From the NCBI GenBank assembly GCA_020345785.1, contig CP070771.1, positions 3,727,964 to 3,740,974 on the forward strand: a stretch of DNA of 13,011 nucleotides. The letters run 5' to 3'. Both the position numbers and the translations under genes were made by a program. This document shows positions 1 to 5,955 of this stretch, piece by piece (position 1 is the first letter of the stretch; every line of letters begins with the position of its first letter). The notes under the pieces are model-generated. The model was not told where the DNA came from, ran no database searches, and was given only the letters and a program-made list of their open reading frames with translations. This DNA is from Desulfobacterales bacterium. GTDB taxonomy: Bacteria > Desulfobacterota > Desulfobacteria > Desulfobacterales > JAFDCJ01.

Positions 1-84
1 ATATCCCATGCTTCTTTTCGCCAATCAACTAAAGTCCCGCCCTAACCCCCTGTACGAGACTCCGCAAAACGAATGAACAGGAAG

Positions 85-247
85 GTGTCGTAGGGTCGAT
101 TCGCCCGCGCAGCGCCGGCGCCTGCCCAGCGTGCCGCCGCGTGTTGATTGGTATTTCTTTTAATTGACAGAATACATTATTCGACCTTGGACGTTGGAGG
201 TTCGATGTTCGACGTTCAATCAATTAAGACTCGACTGAGTTCGTCGC
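85..247 (+). repeat. Diverged copy D of the dispersed composite repeat
   Basis: This stretch matches the second half of the copy at 2500-2850 in the same orientation. Both contain AGGGTCGATTCGCC (92-105 and 2708-2721), then TTGGTATTT, then a six-unit 7-bp array ending TTCGACGTTCAATC. Copy D has about 38 extra bases of GC-rich DNA between the first two landmarks, including the perfect palindrome GCGCCGGCGC at 112-121. The block near 229-246 (GACTCG.CTGAGTTCGT.GC) matches the reverse complement of 2654-2673, so modules have been rearranged. The conserved terminal sequences of the other copies are not visible, so this copy is partial. Nothing convincing is seen in 1-84. Confidence 0.6.
180..221. 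repeat. 7-bp tandem array, six units (TTSGAYG type)
   Basis: Six consecutive degenerate heptamers fill exactly 42 bases. Typical units are TTCGATG and TTCGACG, and the last is TTCAATC. The array at 2758-2799 has the same six-unit order with three or four base differences, showing that the whole array is copied as part of a larger repeat. Confidence 0.8.
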
Positions 248-361
248 TGGCCGGCAAGGGCAGGGAAAACGAGGTTATTGGGCAGCCTCCTCCCCCCTCC
301 TTTATAAATGGTCCTAAAGCAGAACGGAAAACTGCCGAAATAACATACTGGAAGAAATGAT

Positions 362-466
362 ATGCGAATCCGCGATGCTTCCGATTTCAGCAAGTGGCAG
401 GATCAGGACGCTTGCCGGCGGTCGTTCGAACGGCTGCTGGGAGATCTTAAGATGCAGAGTCGATAA
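362..466 (+). CDS. Possible 34-aa small protein upstream of the 665-aa gene
   Basis: A 34-codon ORF starts MRIRDASDFSKW and ends KMQSR. A good Shine-Dalgarno sequence, GGAAGAA at 350-356, lies five bases before its ATG, which is better than that of the large gene after it. It stops 21 bases before the ATG at 488, so it could be a leader peptide or the first gene of the same transcript. The product would be soluble and charged, with one cysteine and a predicted helix in the second half. I recognise no family. It might also be the remnant of a longer gene or a chance ORF. Confidence 0.35.
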   Translation: MRIRDASDFSKWQDQDACRRSFERLLGDLKMQSR

Positions 467-487
467 ATTAAACGTTGGTGGTGGGAA

Positions 488-2485
488 ATGGCCAAGGAAC
501 ATGAAATTTTATTAGATGATTCGGATACTTCTGAAGAATCTTCAGAAGAGCAGACTGACCGGGTAGATACTATCAGACAAGTACTGGACGCAAGAGATTT
601 CATCGCACCTTTGAAAGAAATCCAGGATGAATCGTTGGACCCGGACGAGCCGCCTAAATCCGGCGGGTCGGAAGAGTCGACGACTCAGGAAATTGAACTG
701 TCATTAGATGGAGTTGATTTTCAGATGGATAATGACCAGACAGATACCGAAAAGGAAATTGCCCTTAAGAAGGATGCCGCAGAGACCGATGAGGAGCCCG
801 AAGAAAACGACCCGACAGATGATATGCCGGTTGAAGACGATAATCCGGTTGAAGATGATACGGGCATCGATGCACCCGACAATGACAACGCCGACGATGA
901 AGAGGAAGCGGCGGCAGGTGATGACCTAGAAACCATGACTGCCGAGCCGCAGACGGGAACCGATCAAGAAGTGCAAGACACTGAAACACTGCCGGACGGA
1001 GATATACCCGATATCGATTTGCCTCCCGCGGAGAAATTGCAGACCAGGGTATCCGAGGAAAACATCCAAAATGACTTTGTGGGGCTGGATGATGATGATG
1101 AGTTGGAAGTTAAATTTTCTAAATCGAAAGCAGCCAAACCCAAAGCACCCCCGTCAAATCAACCGGATGGCATGAAGCCTGGAAAAGCAGCCGCCAAAAA
1201 AATCGAAACCGAATCCCCGCCGGTTGAGAGCAAGCATAAGCCGCCGTCCAAAAAGCCGGCGGAAAATTCCGGGACGTTAAATACAGCGCACAGGCAGTCG
1301 ATGATAAGCAAAATGATCAGTTTTGCCTTGATAGGGCTGATTGCTGCCGGATTTATCTTTTATAACAATCCCGCCCTCATCGGGTTAAAAAAATCCTCTG
1401 AGCCGACACCGCCTCCGGTGGTCGATCCCGTCCAGCCCGCGCAGCCTGCCGCCACGCAAACAGACAATTTTCCATCACTGCCCAGCCGGCAAGACAGTGT
1501 GATGGCCAAACTCGAAGAAGCAAACGACCTTCGCAATCAATTGCTCGAGAAAAAAGAAGAAATCTACAAGCTGAATTTATATTATCGCAACGGGATCGCC
1601 GAACTGGAAGAAAATATTTACCAGGAAGCGCAAAAAGAAGGCATAAAGACCTTTGAACAGGCCCTGACAAATAAGCGAATTGAACTTAATCTGCGAACAA
1701 TTCAGCGACGTCTGGCTTATATCACAGAACTTGAAAAGCCGGCTTACTGGGTCGACAGCGGCAGCGAAAAACTTTTATTTCTCATTCGCAAAGCACAGCT
1801 GGATTTGGAATTGATCGATATTGCCGATGGTATCGATATGAATAGGCACAAGAGGCATATCGAAGCTGCCATTAACCAGTATCGACCAAGTTCCGATAGA
1901 CTTGTCATTGATCTGCAGGAGGATAAGTTAACGTCGCTTGAAAAAATATGGCAGCAAGCAAGCAATAAAAAAAACACAAACGAGAAAATTTCTTTGAATA
2001 CAAAGGATGAGGAGATCACCGCCGAAATTTGCTCCGGAAACTTTGGACGCATTGCCGAACTCACGGAGATTTCGCCCGACACCGCCAGATGTCTGTCCCG
2101 AATGAAAGGCTCAGATCTTTTTTTAAATGGTGTGACCCAGCTTTTACCGGATGCTGCCAGAGAATTATTTCAGTGGCAGGGCAACTGGCTCTGCTTAAAC
2201 GGCATGAGAGAACTTTCCCCGGCCGTCGCCAAACATTTATTTACATGGAAGGGAAACTGGATATCTCTCAACGGGTTGGCTGAGTTTCAACCGGAACTGG
2301 CGTTGTATCTGCTGAAATGGGAGGGGGAGCAACTCGAACTTATGGGTCTAAAGTATCATAAAAAAGATGCAGAGCAAAAGACGCTGAAATATCTGGCTTT
2401 ATGGGAAACCACCGGTGGCAGATTATTTGTGTCGGATGAAATCAGAAAAGAGATGGGACGAATAATGCTGTCCCAAGTGCAATAG
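488..2485 (+). CDS. Membrane-anchored acidic coiled-coil protein with LRR-like C-terminal repeats
   Basis: A 665-aa protein of unknown function with a clear modular plan. Residues 1-205 are extremely rich in Asp and Glu and probably disordered. Residues 205-270 are Lys/Pro/Ala-rich. One hydrophobic segment at about 276-293 is preceded by Lys and Arg, which predicts a cytoplasmic N-terminus and a periplasmic C-terminus. A Pro-rich linker follows (303-335), then a coiled coil (336-393). Residues 395-488, from NKRIELN to EKIW, are homologous to the protein encoded at 2953-3516. Residues 529-624 are four 24-residue repeats with a WxGxxLxLNGL-type core, like the LRR-like repeats seen in planctomycete and deltaproteobacterial hypothetical proteins. 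A 41-residue tail follows. The start at 488 is preceded by GGTGGTGGGAA, a modest ribosome binding site. A scaffold or envelope-linking role is inference only. Confidence 0.88.
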   Translation: MAKEHEILLDDSDTSEESSEEQTDRVDTIRQVLDARDFIAPLKEIQDESLDPDEPPKSGGSEESTTQEIELSLDGVDFQMDNDQTDTEKEIALKKDAAETDEEPEENDPTDDMPVEDDNPVEDDTGIDAPDNDNADDEEEAAAGDDLETMTAEPQTGTDQEVQDTETLPDGDIPDIDLPPAEKLQTRVSEENIQNDFVGLDDDDELEVKFSKSKAAKPKAPPSNQPDGMKPGKAAAKKIETESPPVESKHKPPSKKPAENSGTLNTAHRQSMISKMISFALIGLIAAGFIFYNNPALIGLKKSSEPTPPPVVDPVQPAQPAATQTDNFPSLPSRQDSVMAKLEEANDLRNQLLEKKEEIYKLNLYYRNGIAELEENIYQEAQKEGIKTFEQALTNKRIELNLRTIQRRLAYITELEKPAYWVDSGSEKLLFLIRKAQLDLELIDIADGIDMNRHKRHIEAAINQYRPSSDRLVIDLQEDKLTSLEKIWQQASNKKNTNEKISLNTKDEEITAEICSGNFGRIAELTEISPDTARCLSRMKGSDLFLNGVTQLLPDAARELFQWQGNWLCLNGMRELSPAVAKHLFTWKGNWISLNGLAEFQPELALYLLKWEGEQLELMGLKYHKKDAEQKTLKYLALWETTGGRLFVSDEIRKEMGRIMLSQVQ

Positions 2486-2566
2486 CAGGGGAGCAGCAGA
2501 AGGTTTCGGGTGTCAGCGGCGCCGCTGGCCGCGGAGCGGCAAGTTTGATCGATAAAAGAAACTAAT

Positions 2567-2608
2567 GAACGTCCAACATCGAACGTCCAACTTTGAACGT
2601 CCAATGTT
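2567..2608. repeat. 7-bp tandem array, six units (GAACGTC type)
   Basis: Six heptamers with GAACGTC occurring three times alternate with CAAC-type units. It is the inverted counterpart of the array at 2758-2799 in the same repeat copy. Confidence 0.8.
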
Positions 2609-2688
2609 GATGGCGCTGCGCTTTTTCTATTAAACTATACGAAAAGCAGTCTGCAACGAACTCAGCCGAGTCGAATCCTTCATGCAGA

Positions 2689-2703
2689 TCCGCCAGCGGC
2701 GGA
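2689..2703. repeat. Small perfect palindrome TCCGCC-AGC-GGCGGA
   Basis: A 6-bp perfect stem around a 3-base loop inside copy C. Palindromes of the same design occur at 4986-5001, 9624-9640, 9658-9673 and 9929-9944. They sit at different places within or beside the repeat copies, which suggests an independent small inserted unit. Confidence 0.7.
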
Positions 2704-2757
2704 CCGCAGGGTCGATTCGCCTTGCTTGGTATTTTTTTATATGGACAAAATTCCTTA

Positions 2758-2799
2758 TTCGATGTTGGACGTTGAACGTTCGATGTTCGACGTTCAATC
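2758..2799. repeat. 7-bp tandem array, six units (TTCGATG type)
   Basis: Six heptamers in exactly 42 bases, nearly identical in order to the array at 180-221. Confidence 0.8.
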
Positions 2800-2939
2800 T
2801 GCTCGCTGTTCAGTTTAGGTGCTAGTTTCATATTAGGTTTCAGGCATCAGAAATTGCGCCGGTAACCACAAAAAAACAGAATGCGATCAGAGGCATTGCT
2901 GACATCTAAGATCTTGCACATTCAAGATTTGTCTTACAT

Positions 2940-2946
2940 GAGGAAA
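2940..2946 (+). promoter_or_regulatory. Ribosome binding site that decides the start of the 187-aa protein
   Basis: GAGGAAA ends six bases before the ATG at 2953. The earlier in-frame ATGs at 2881 and 2938 lack such a site. Starting at 2953 also puts a proper signal peptide at the N-terminus. Confidence 0.6.
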
Positions 2947-2952
2947 CAAAAC

Positions 2953-3516
2953 ATGAAAAAATTATTCGCATACAGCATGGTGGTATGTGTGCTCTGGTTT
3001 TACGGAGCCATGGATGCCAATGGACTTAAAACAACCGAACTCAACCGGAAAATGTCTGAAATATCCTCTTTGCAGCATAATCTGACCGGCAAAATTGCTC
3101 AGGCCGACGAAAAAAGAGATCAACTGCAGCAAAGGGTCTTAGAACTTAAAAATGAAATCAAAGCGCAAATGGGGCAATATATGATCGAGTCGTACCAGAT
3201 GGCTATCCAGAATCCGCGGATTGACTACAATCTCAAATTGATTCAGCTGCTGCTCGGCTATATTGCCCGATTAAATGAAAAAATCGAATATTTCAAAAAT
3301 GGAAATGAGACGCTGACTTTTTACTTCCAGCAGGCTGAAGATGATCTGTTGATGATCAAGACACTGAATGATCTGGAAACTGACAAGCTCATCGGTCAAA
3401 TAAATGCGATCCTCGACGAGTACATACCTGAAACCGGCAAGCCCATGTTTGACGTCAATGACGTCCCGCTGAAGGATACCGAAAAAATCTGGAGTGAAAT
3501 CATTAAAACGAATTAA
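2953..3516 (+). CDS. Exported coiled-coil protein, paralogue of the 665-aa protein's central domain
   Basis: A 187-aa protein of unknown function. Residues 1-24 look like a signal peptide: Lys-Lys, then a hydrophobic core, ending near AMDANG. The mature protein would be periplasmic. Residues about 28-85 form a coiled coil (ELNRKMSEI through ELKNEI). Residues 87-180, from NPRIDYNL to EKIW, align without a gap to residues 395-488 of the 665-aa protein. My hand count is 29 identities in 94, and similarity continues into the preceding helix (EL...I...I...A). Unlike its larger relative, it has no membrane anchor after the signal peptide and no LRR-like repeats. The start is set by the ribosome binding site at 2940-2946. 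It may act with or compete with the membrane-anchored paralogue, which is inference from homology and adjacency. Confidence 0.85.
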   Translation: MKKLFAYSMVVCVLWFYGAMDANGLKTTELNRKMSEISSLQHNLTGKIAQADEKRDQLQQRVLELKNEIKAQMGQYMIESYQMAIQNPRIDYNLKLIQLLLGYIARLNEKIEYFKNGNETLTFYFQQAEDDLLMIKTLNDLETDKLIGQINAILDEYIPETGKPMFDVNDVPLKDTEKIWSEIIKTN

Positions 3517-3526
3517 TCCGCTTATG

Positions 3527-3613
3527 ATTCCAGGCGTAAATTTAGATTGTCTGGGCAGGTTTCATCTTGCCATTATTCCAGGTGTAAGTTATAGTCAAAA
3601 TTAGGGTCTGGGC
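3527..3613 (+). repeat. Imperfect direct repeat of about 48-57 bp
   Basis: ATTCCAGGCGTAAATTTA (3527-3544) recurs as ATTCCAGGTGTAAGTTATAG (3575-3594). GTCTGGGC after the first copy (3549-3556) recurs after the second (3606-3613). The repeat starts 11 bases after the 187-aa stop codon. I see no other clear element between 3614 and 3738, which is a GC-rich stretch without a T-tract terminator. Confidence 0.55.
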
Positions 3614-3750
3614 TTAATTTGCCACCGGCCCCGCTTGCAGCCCGCAGGGGGTGCAGACCGGCTTCCAGCTGCTCAGAGATAGGGTAGGGCCTGCGCCCCG
3701 GAGGGAATGGCGGAATAATTGAATATTGGCCTTGGTAAAAGGATAACTGC

Positions 3751-4146
3751 ATGTATAGAGCGGCTGTCTTGGTTTTATTGTTATTATTATCTGCACTGAC
3801 CGCCGGGTGCGGTCCGAAAATAACGCCCCAAGAGGCAAAAGTTTTAGTGGTACTGGAAGAAATTCAACGGGATGTTGAAGATAACAATGATTACGACAGA
3901 TTTGTTCAGCTACTGACGACGGCCAAAGCTGAGCTTGATATGCTCAGACAAAGCGACGACCCCAATCCCTGTTTCCTGAGCGCAGCCGAAAAATGTTATG
4001 CCTCATATGAGATAGCCCGGAAAGCCTGGCAGAAAAAGATGGAAGCAACGGACGAAAAAAGAAAAGCGGATATGGAGATGACCCTTGCTTTTTCCCTGTC
4101 ATTTTCATCGCTTAACATTGAAAAAGCAAATAACTGCTATAAGTAA
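3751..4146 (+). CDS. Small lipoprotein of unknown function
   Basis: A 131-aa protein with a type II signal peptide: an Arg at residue 3, a Leu/Val-rich core at 6-16 and the lipobox LTAGC ending at Cys20. Residue +2 after the cysteine is Gly, which would not retain it in the inner membrane under the E. coli rule. The mature part is mostly charged helix (TPQEAKVLVVLEEIQRDVED; AWQKKMEATDEKRKADMEM). It has three further cysteines (74, 82, 129), so a disulfide is possible. AAGGA at 3739-3743 is a good ribosome binding site. The gene follows the two paralogous envelope genes on the same strand but 234 bases away, so a shared transcript is uncertain. I do not recognise a family. Confidence 0.82.
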   Translation: MYRAAVLVLLLLLSALTAGCGPKITPQEAKVLVVLEEIQRDVEDNNDYDRFVQLLTTAKAELDMLRQSDDPNPCFLSAAEKCYASYEIARKAWQKKMEATDEKRKADMEMTLAFSLSFSSLNIEKANNCYK

Positions 4147-4179
4147 CAGAGGACAGAGGTCAGAAAACAGATAACAGAA
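4145..4179. repeat. 7-bp tandem array, five units (AACAGAG type), starting in a stop codon
   Basis: Five heptamers such as AACAGAG, GACAGAG and AACAGAT. The array begins at the second base of the lipoprotein gene's TAA stop codon (4144-4146), so gene end and array share sequence. Confidence 0.75.
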
Positions 4180-4426
4180 GCTTAAATGCTTGAAAGCTGG
4201 GAAGCTAGGAGGCCCCGTTTAAGAAGACGGGATGACACAGCTATTCTAAAAAATTGTGGTGTGTCTCGTGCGCCTCTTTCCTTTCTGATCCATCCTATTA
4301 ACTACCAGCTGTGAGCCGGCGCGCTTGAGCGCAACTCCGCAATCTGCAAATCGAATCGCCCCTCCGCCACAGGGTTATTCCACTCAATCAACCCATAAAC
4401 TTAATCAACTCAATCAACTTCAAAAT
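4180..4426. other. Intergenic stretch between two convergent genes
   Basis: No gene is supported here. It holds AGCTT-like near-repeats (4180-4205), a small CCCGT...ACGGG stem (about 4213-4230) without a following T-run, and an 11-bp direct repeat ACTCAATCAAC (near 4382 and 4408). Arrays of period 7 flank it on both sides, so it resembles the interior of a heavily diverged copy of the composite repeat. None of the conserved ends is visible. Confidence 0.35.
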
Positions 4427-4468
4427 CCCGCACCCCGCACCTCGCAACCCGCAACGCGAACCCCGCCC
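4427..4468. repeat. 7-bp tandem array, six units (CCCGCAC type)
   Basis: Six heptamers, typically CCCGCAC and CCCGCAA, in exactly 42 bases. The array ends one base before the stop codon of the minus-strand gene at 4470. Its sequence is unrelated to the TTCGATG arrays, yet the period is the same. Confidence 0.75.
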
Positions 4469-4469
4469 C

Positions 4470-4826
4470 CTATAGCAATCCCTTATCGACAAGAAGGCTC
4501 ATGGACTGCTGACCGATGGTCGTGACTTTGCTCAGGGCCTGGGTGAGGTGATAGCTGGATTCTTGAGCCACCCCTGAATGCAACATCACCTGAGCGGTCT
4601 GAATGTCTTTTTCAGCTTTCGGCCAGATATCATGGGGAGCGGCATTTTTGGCGATATGGATTTCATTGCCGATCATGGTGAGCAAGATTTTGAGCAATCT
4701 TTCCGCCCCCGGCTTTTCGGATTCCGGCAAGGCGGCATATACCTCAATTATCTGGTTCGCCCAGATAAGACCGGTCTTAAGTTTTTCACTTTGCGAGAAT
4801 GCTTTTATGGCCTGCTTGGTTTGCAT
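4470..4826 (-). CDS. Small helical protein of unknown function
   Basis: A 118-aa protein without signal peptide, membrane segment or cysteine. It reads as a run of amphipathic helices (TKQAIKAFSQSEKLKTG; PGAERLLKILLTMIGNEIHI; PKAEKDIQTAQVMLHSG; LTQALSKVTTIGQQSMSL), suggesting a four-helix-type cytoplasmic bundle. A weak GGGG lies about five bases before the ATG. It has the strand of larB but is separated from it by 373 bases of repeat DNA, so it is probably transcribed independently. Its stop lies against the array at 4427-4468. I do not recognise the family; homologues would establish whether it is real. Confidence 0.7.
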   Translation of the reverse strand: MQTKQAIKAFSQSEKLKTGLIWANQIIEVYAALPESEKPGAERLLKILLTMIGNEIHIAKNAAPHDIWPKAEKDIQTAQVMLHSGVAQESSYHLTQALSKVTTIGQQSMSLLVDKGLL

Positions 4827-4843
4827 GGTACCCCAGTATAAGG

Positions 4844-4878
4844 ATTGAATAATGAAGATTGAAAATTGAAGAATTAAT
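4844..4878. repeat. 7-bp tandem array, five units (ATTGAAN type)
   Basis: Five heptamers such as ATTGAAT, AATGAAG and ATTGAAA. It lies 18 bases upstream of the start codon of the 118-aa gene, a position where it could overlap that gene's promoter. Confidence 0.65.
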
Positions 4879-4919
4879 GTATCGCTTCGCTTCGTCCAAT
4901 CTGTTGGTCATCGTTGGGC

Positions 4920-4954
4920 ATCTGTTATCTGTAATCTGTCATCTGATTTCTGAC
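4920..4954. repeat. 7-bp tandem array, five units (ATCTGTN type)
   Basis: Five heptamers such as ATCTGTT, ATCTGTA and ATCTGTC. The array runs directly into the right end of composite repeat copy A. Confidence 0.75.
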
Positions 4955-4985
4955 ACCTCGTATGAAACTTCACCTAAACGGAACA

Positions 4986-5001
4986 GTCCGCCGTGGCGGA
5001 C
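4986..5001. repeat. Small perfect palindrome GTCCGCCGTGGCGGAC
   Basis: A 7-bp perfect stem around two bases, inside copy A near its right end. The corresponding place in copy B has no palindrome. Confidence 0.75.
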
Positions 5002-5085
5002 AGAATATCGAATATCGAACCGCAGAATGTCGAAGGGTGGTTTCGCTGTACTCAGTCTTTTTTTAAAAAAGATAGAATACCTTCC

Positions 5086-5120
5086 TTCAACATTCGACAT
5101 TCGATATTCATTATTCGATA
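5086..5120. repeat. 7-bp tandem array, five units (TTCGATA type)
   Basis: Five heptamers, for example TTCGACA and TTCGATA. Copy B carries the reverse-complement counterpart (about 9641-9690), where two palindromes break the periodicity. Confidence 0.75.
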
Positions 5121-5199
5121 TTCGCTTTTTTAAAGTTTCCTCATTAGATCAAACTGACCGCGGAGAGACCAGCGGCTGGGCTGACACCTGAAACCTCCC

Positions 5200-5949
5200 C
5201 TATGCCCTATTGATCATCGCCGCCATATACCCGGCCCCAAAGCCGTTGTCAATATTGACAACCGCCACATTGGAACTGCAGCTGTTGAGCATGGCGAAGA
5301 GGGCGGTCAGACCTCCAAGATTGACCCCATACCCCACACTGGTTGGAACCGCTATGACCGGTCGGGCAACCATGCCGGCCACCACGCTGGGAAGCGCGCC
5401 TTCCATACCGGCGACGACAATCAGAACAGTGGCCTGATCAATCATTTTTTTGTGGTTCAGCAGTCGGTGAATACCCGATACACCCACATCAAATATGGTG
5501 TGAACAGTATTGCCCATGGCGCAGGCCGTTAAATAGGCCTCCCTAGCAACCGGTATGTCGGAGGTGCCCGCTGAAAGGACCAGAATGGGTCCGCGCCCCT
5601 GAATCGGCACGGAGCCGATCTCCAGGACAAGCATGCGGGCATCTGCATGATATACTGCGTTAGGGAAACGCGAGTGGACAAAATCCGCCTTTTGTTGATC
5701 GATGCGGGTAACCAAGATAATGTTTTCCTGCGCAACCATTTTTTCCAGTATTCCCGCAATTTGATCGCCAGATTTCCCTTCCCCGAAGATGACTTCAGGA
5801 AATCCTTTGCGCAGGGAACGGTGATGATCGATGTGAGCGTAGGTGATGTCCTCATATGCCAGGTGGCGGAGTCTATCGGCAGCTTCATCGGTTGAGACAC
5901 GGCCTTCGGCAACAGATTTCAGAATAGTCATTAAGAGGTTCTTGTCCAT
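5200..5949 (-). CDS. larB: LarB, pyridinium-3,5-biscarboxylic acid mononucleotide synthase
   Basis: A 249-aa cytoplasmic enzyme of the LarB (PurE-like) family. LarB carboxylates nicotinic acid adenine dinucleotide and releases AMP to give P2CMN, the first step to the nickel-pincer cofactor of lactate racemase-type enzymes. Family motifs are DHHRSLRKGFPEVIFGEGK (41-59), SAGTSDIPVA (126-135), VVAGMEGALPSVVAG, AVPTSVGYG and VNIDNGFGAGY near the C-terminus. Glu183 and Cys224 lie 41 residues apart, the same spacing I recall for the active-site Glu180/Cys221 of Lactobacillus plantarum LarB. It starts six bases after the stop of the coiled-coil gene and has no visible Shine-Dalgarno sequence, so translation may be coupled. 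No larC, larE or larA is in the window. Confidence 0.93.
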   Translation of the reverse strand: MDKNLLMTILKSVAEGRVSTDEAADRLRHLAYEDITYAHIDHHRSLRKGFPEVIFGEGKSGDQIAGILEKMVAQENIILVTRIDQQKADFVHSRFPNAVYHADARMLVLEIGSVPIQGRGPILVLSAGTSDIPVAREAYLTACAMGNTVHTIFDVGVSGIHRLLNHKKMIDQATVLIVVAGMEGALPSVVAGMVARPVIAVPTSVGYGVNLGGLTALFAMLNSCSSNVAVVNIDNGFGAGYMAAMINRA

Positions 5950-5955
5950 GATAAA

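Larger units (their letters stand above)
2499..2855 (+). repeat. Composite dispersed repeat, copy C (fills the gap between the 665-aa and 187-aa genes)
   Basis: This is the longest copy and lies just after the 665-aa stop codon. In order it holds two heptamers (AGGTTTC and the following unit, 2501-2514), the perfect 14-bp palindrome CAGCGGCGCCGCTG (2514-2527) and a GCCGC-GGA-GCGGC hairpin (2528-2540). Next come the left end GTTTGATC (2543-2550) with AGAAACT, a heptamer array (2567-2608) and the palindrome at 2689-2703. It closes with an oppositely oriented array (2758-2799) and the right end GTTTAGGTG plus AGTTTCATATTAGG (2813-2837). The copies at 4956-5154 and 9592-9814 share both ends. The two arrays are mutually inverted, giving the copy an overall inverted-repeat layout. 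No transposase is present. Confidence 0.75.
4950..5200 (-). repeat. Composite dispersed repeat, copy A (reverse orientation)
   Basis: Read on the minus strand this matches copy B (9592-9814) at both ends and inside. It has GTTTGATC (5154-5147), GAAACT, AAAAAAGCGAA, a TTCGATA-type array (5086-5120), AGACTGAG..AGCGAAA, and finally GTTTAGGTGAAGTTTCATACGAGG-like sequence (4979-4956). CTGACACCT occurs directly repeated at the two outer edges (4950-4958 and 5181-5189). That could be a target duplication or just part of the flanking heptamer arrays. Copy A carries the palindrome GTCCGCC-GT-GGCGGAC at 4986-5001, which B lacks at the equivalent point. On the minus strand it follows the larB stop at once. 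Confidence 0.8.

Noticed and set aside
278..308. Promoter pair TTGGGC...TATAAA upstream of the 34-codon ORF
   Set aside because: The -35 is poor and the spacing of 18-19 bases is long. It is too weak to list.
2562..2831. ORFs within the repeats (also 29-223, 148-360, 4859-5191, 9594-9800, 9612-9827), with translations like RRTSNVQRPTSN
   Set aside because: Seven-bp arrays lack stops in some frames and so produce repetitive peptides. The same peptide recurs only because the repeat recurs.
2881..2952. Longer N-terminus for the 187-aa protein
   Set aside because: Starting earlier would bury the signal peptide, and the ribosome binding site fits the ATG at 2953.
4325..4525. A 66-codon plus-strand ORF rich in Pro and Gln
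   Set aside because: It is made of the CCCGCAC array and overlaps the 3' end of the better-supported minus-strand gene. It has no ATG or ribosome binding site at its start.
4578..4848. Plus-strand ORFs opposite the 118-aa gene
   Set aside because: They overlap each other in two frames and give no family-like sequence. The minus-strand frame has consistent amphipathic helices.
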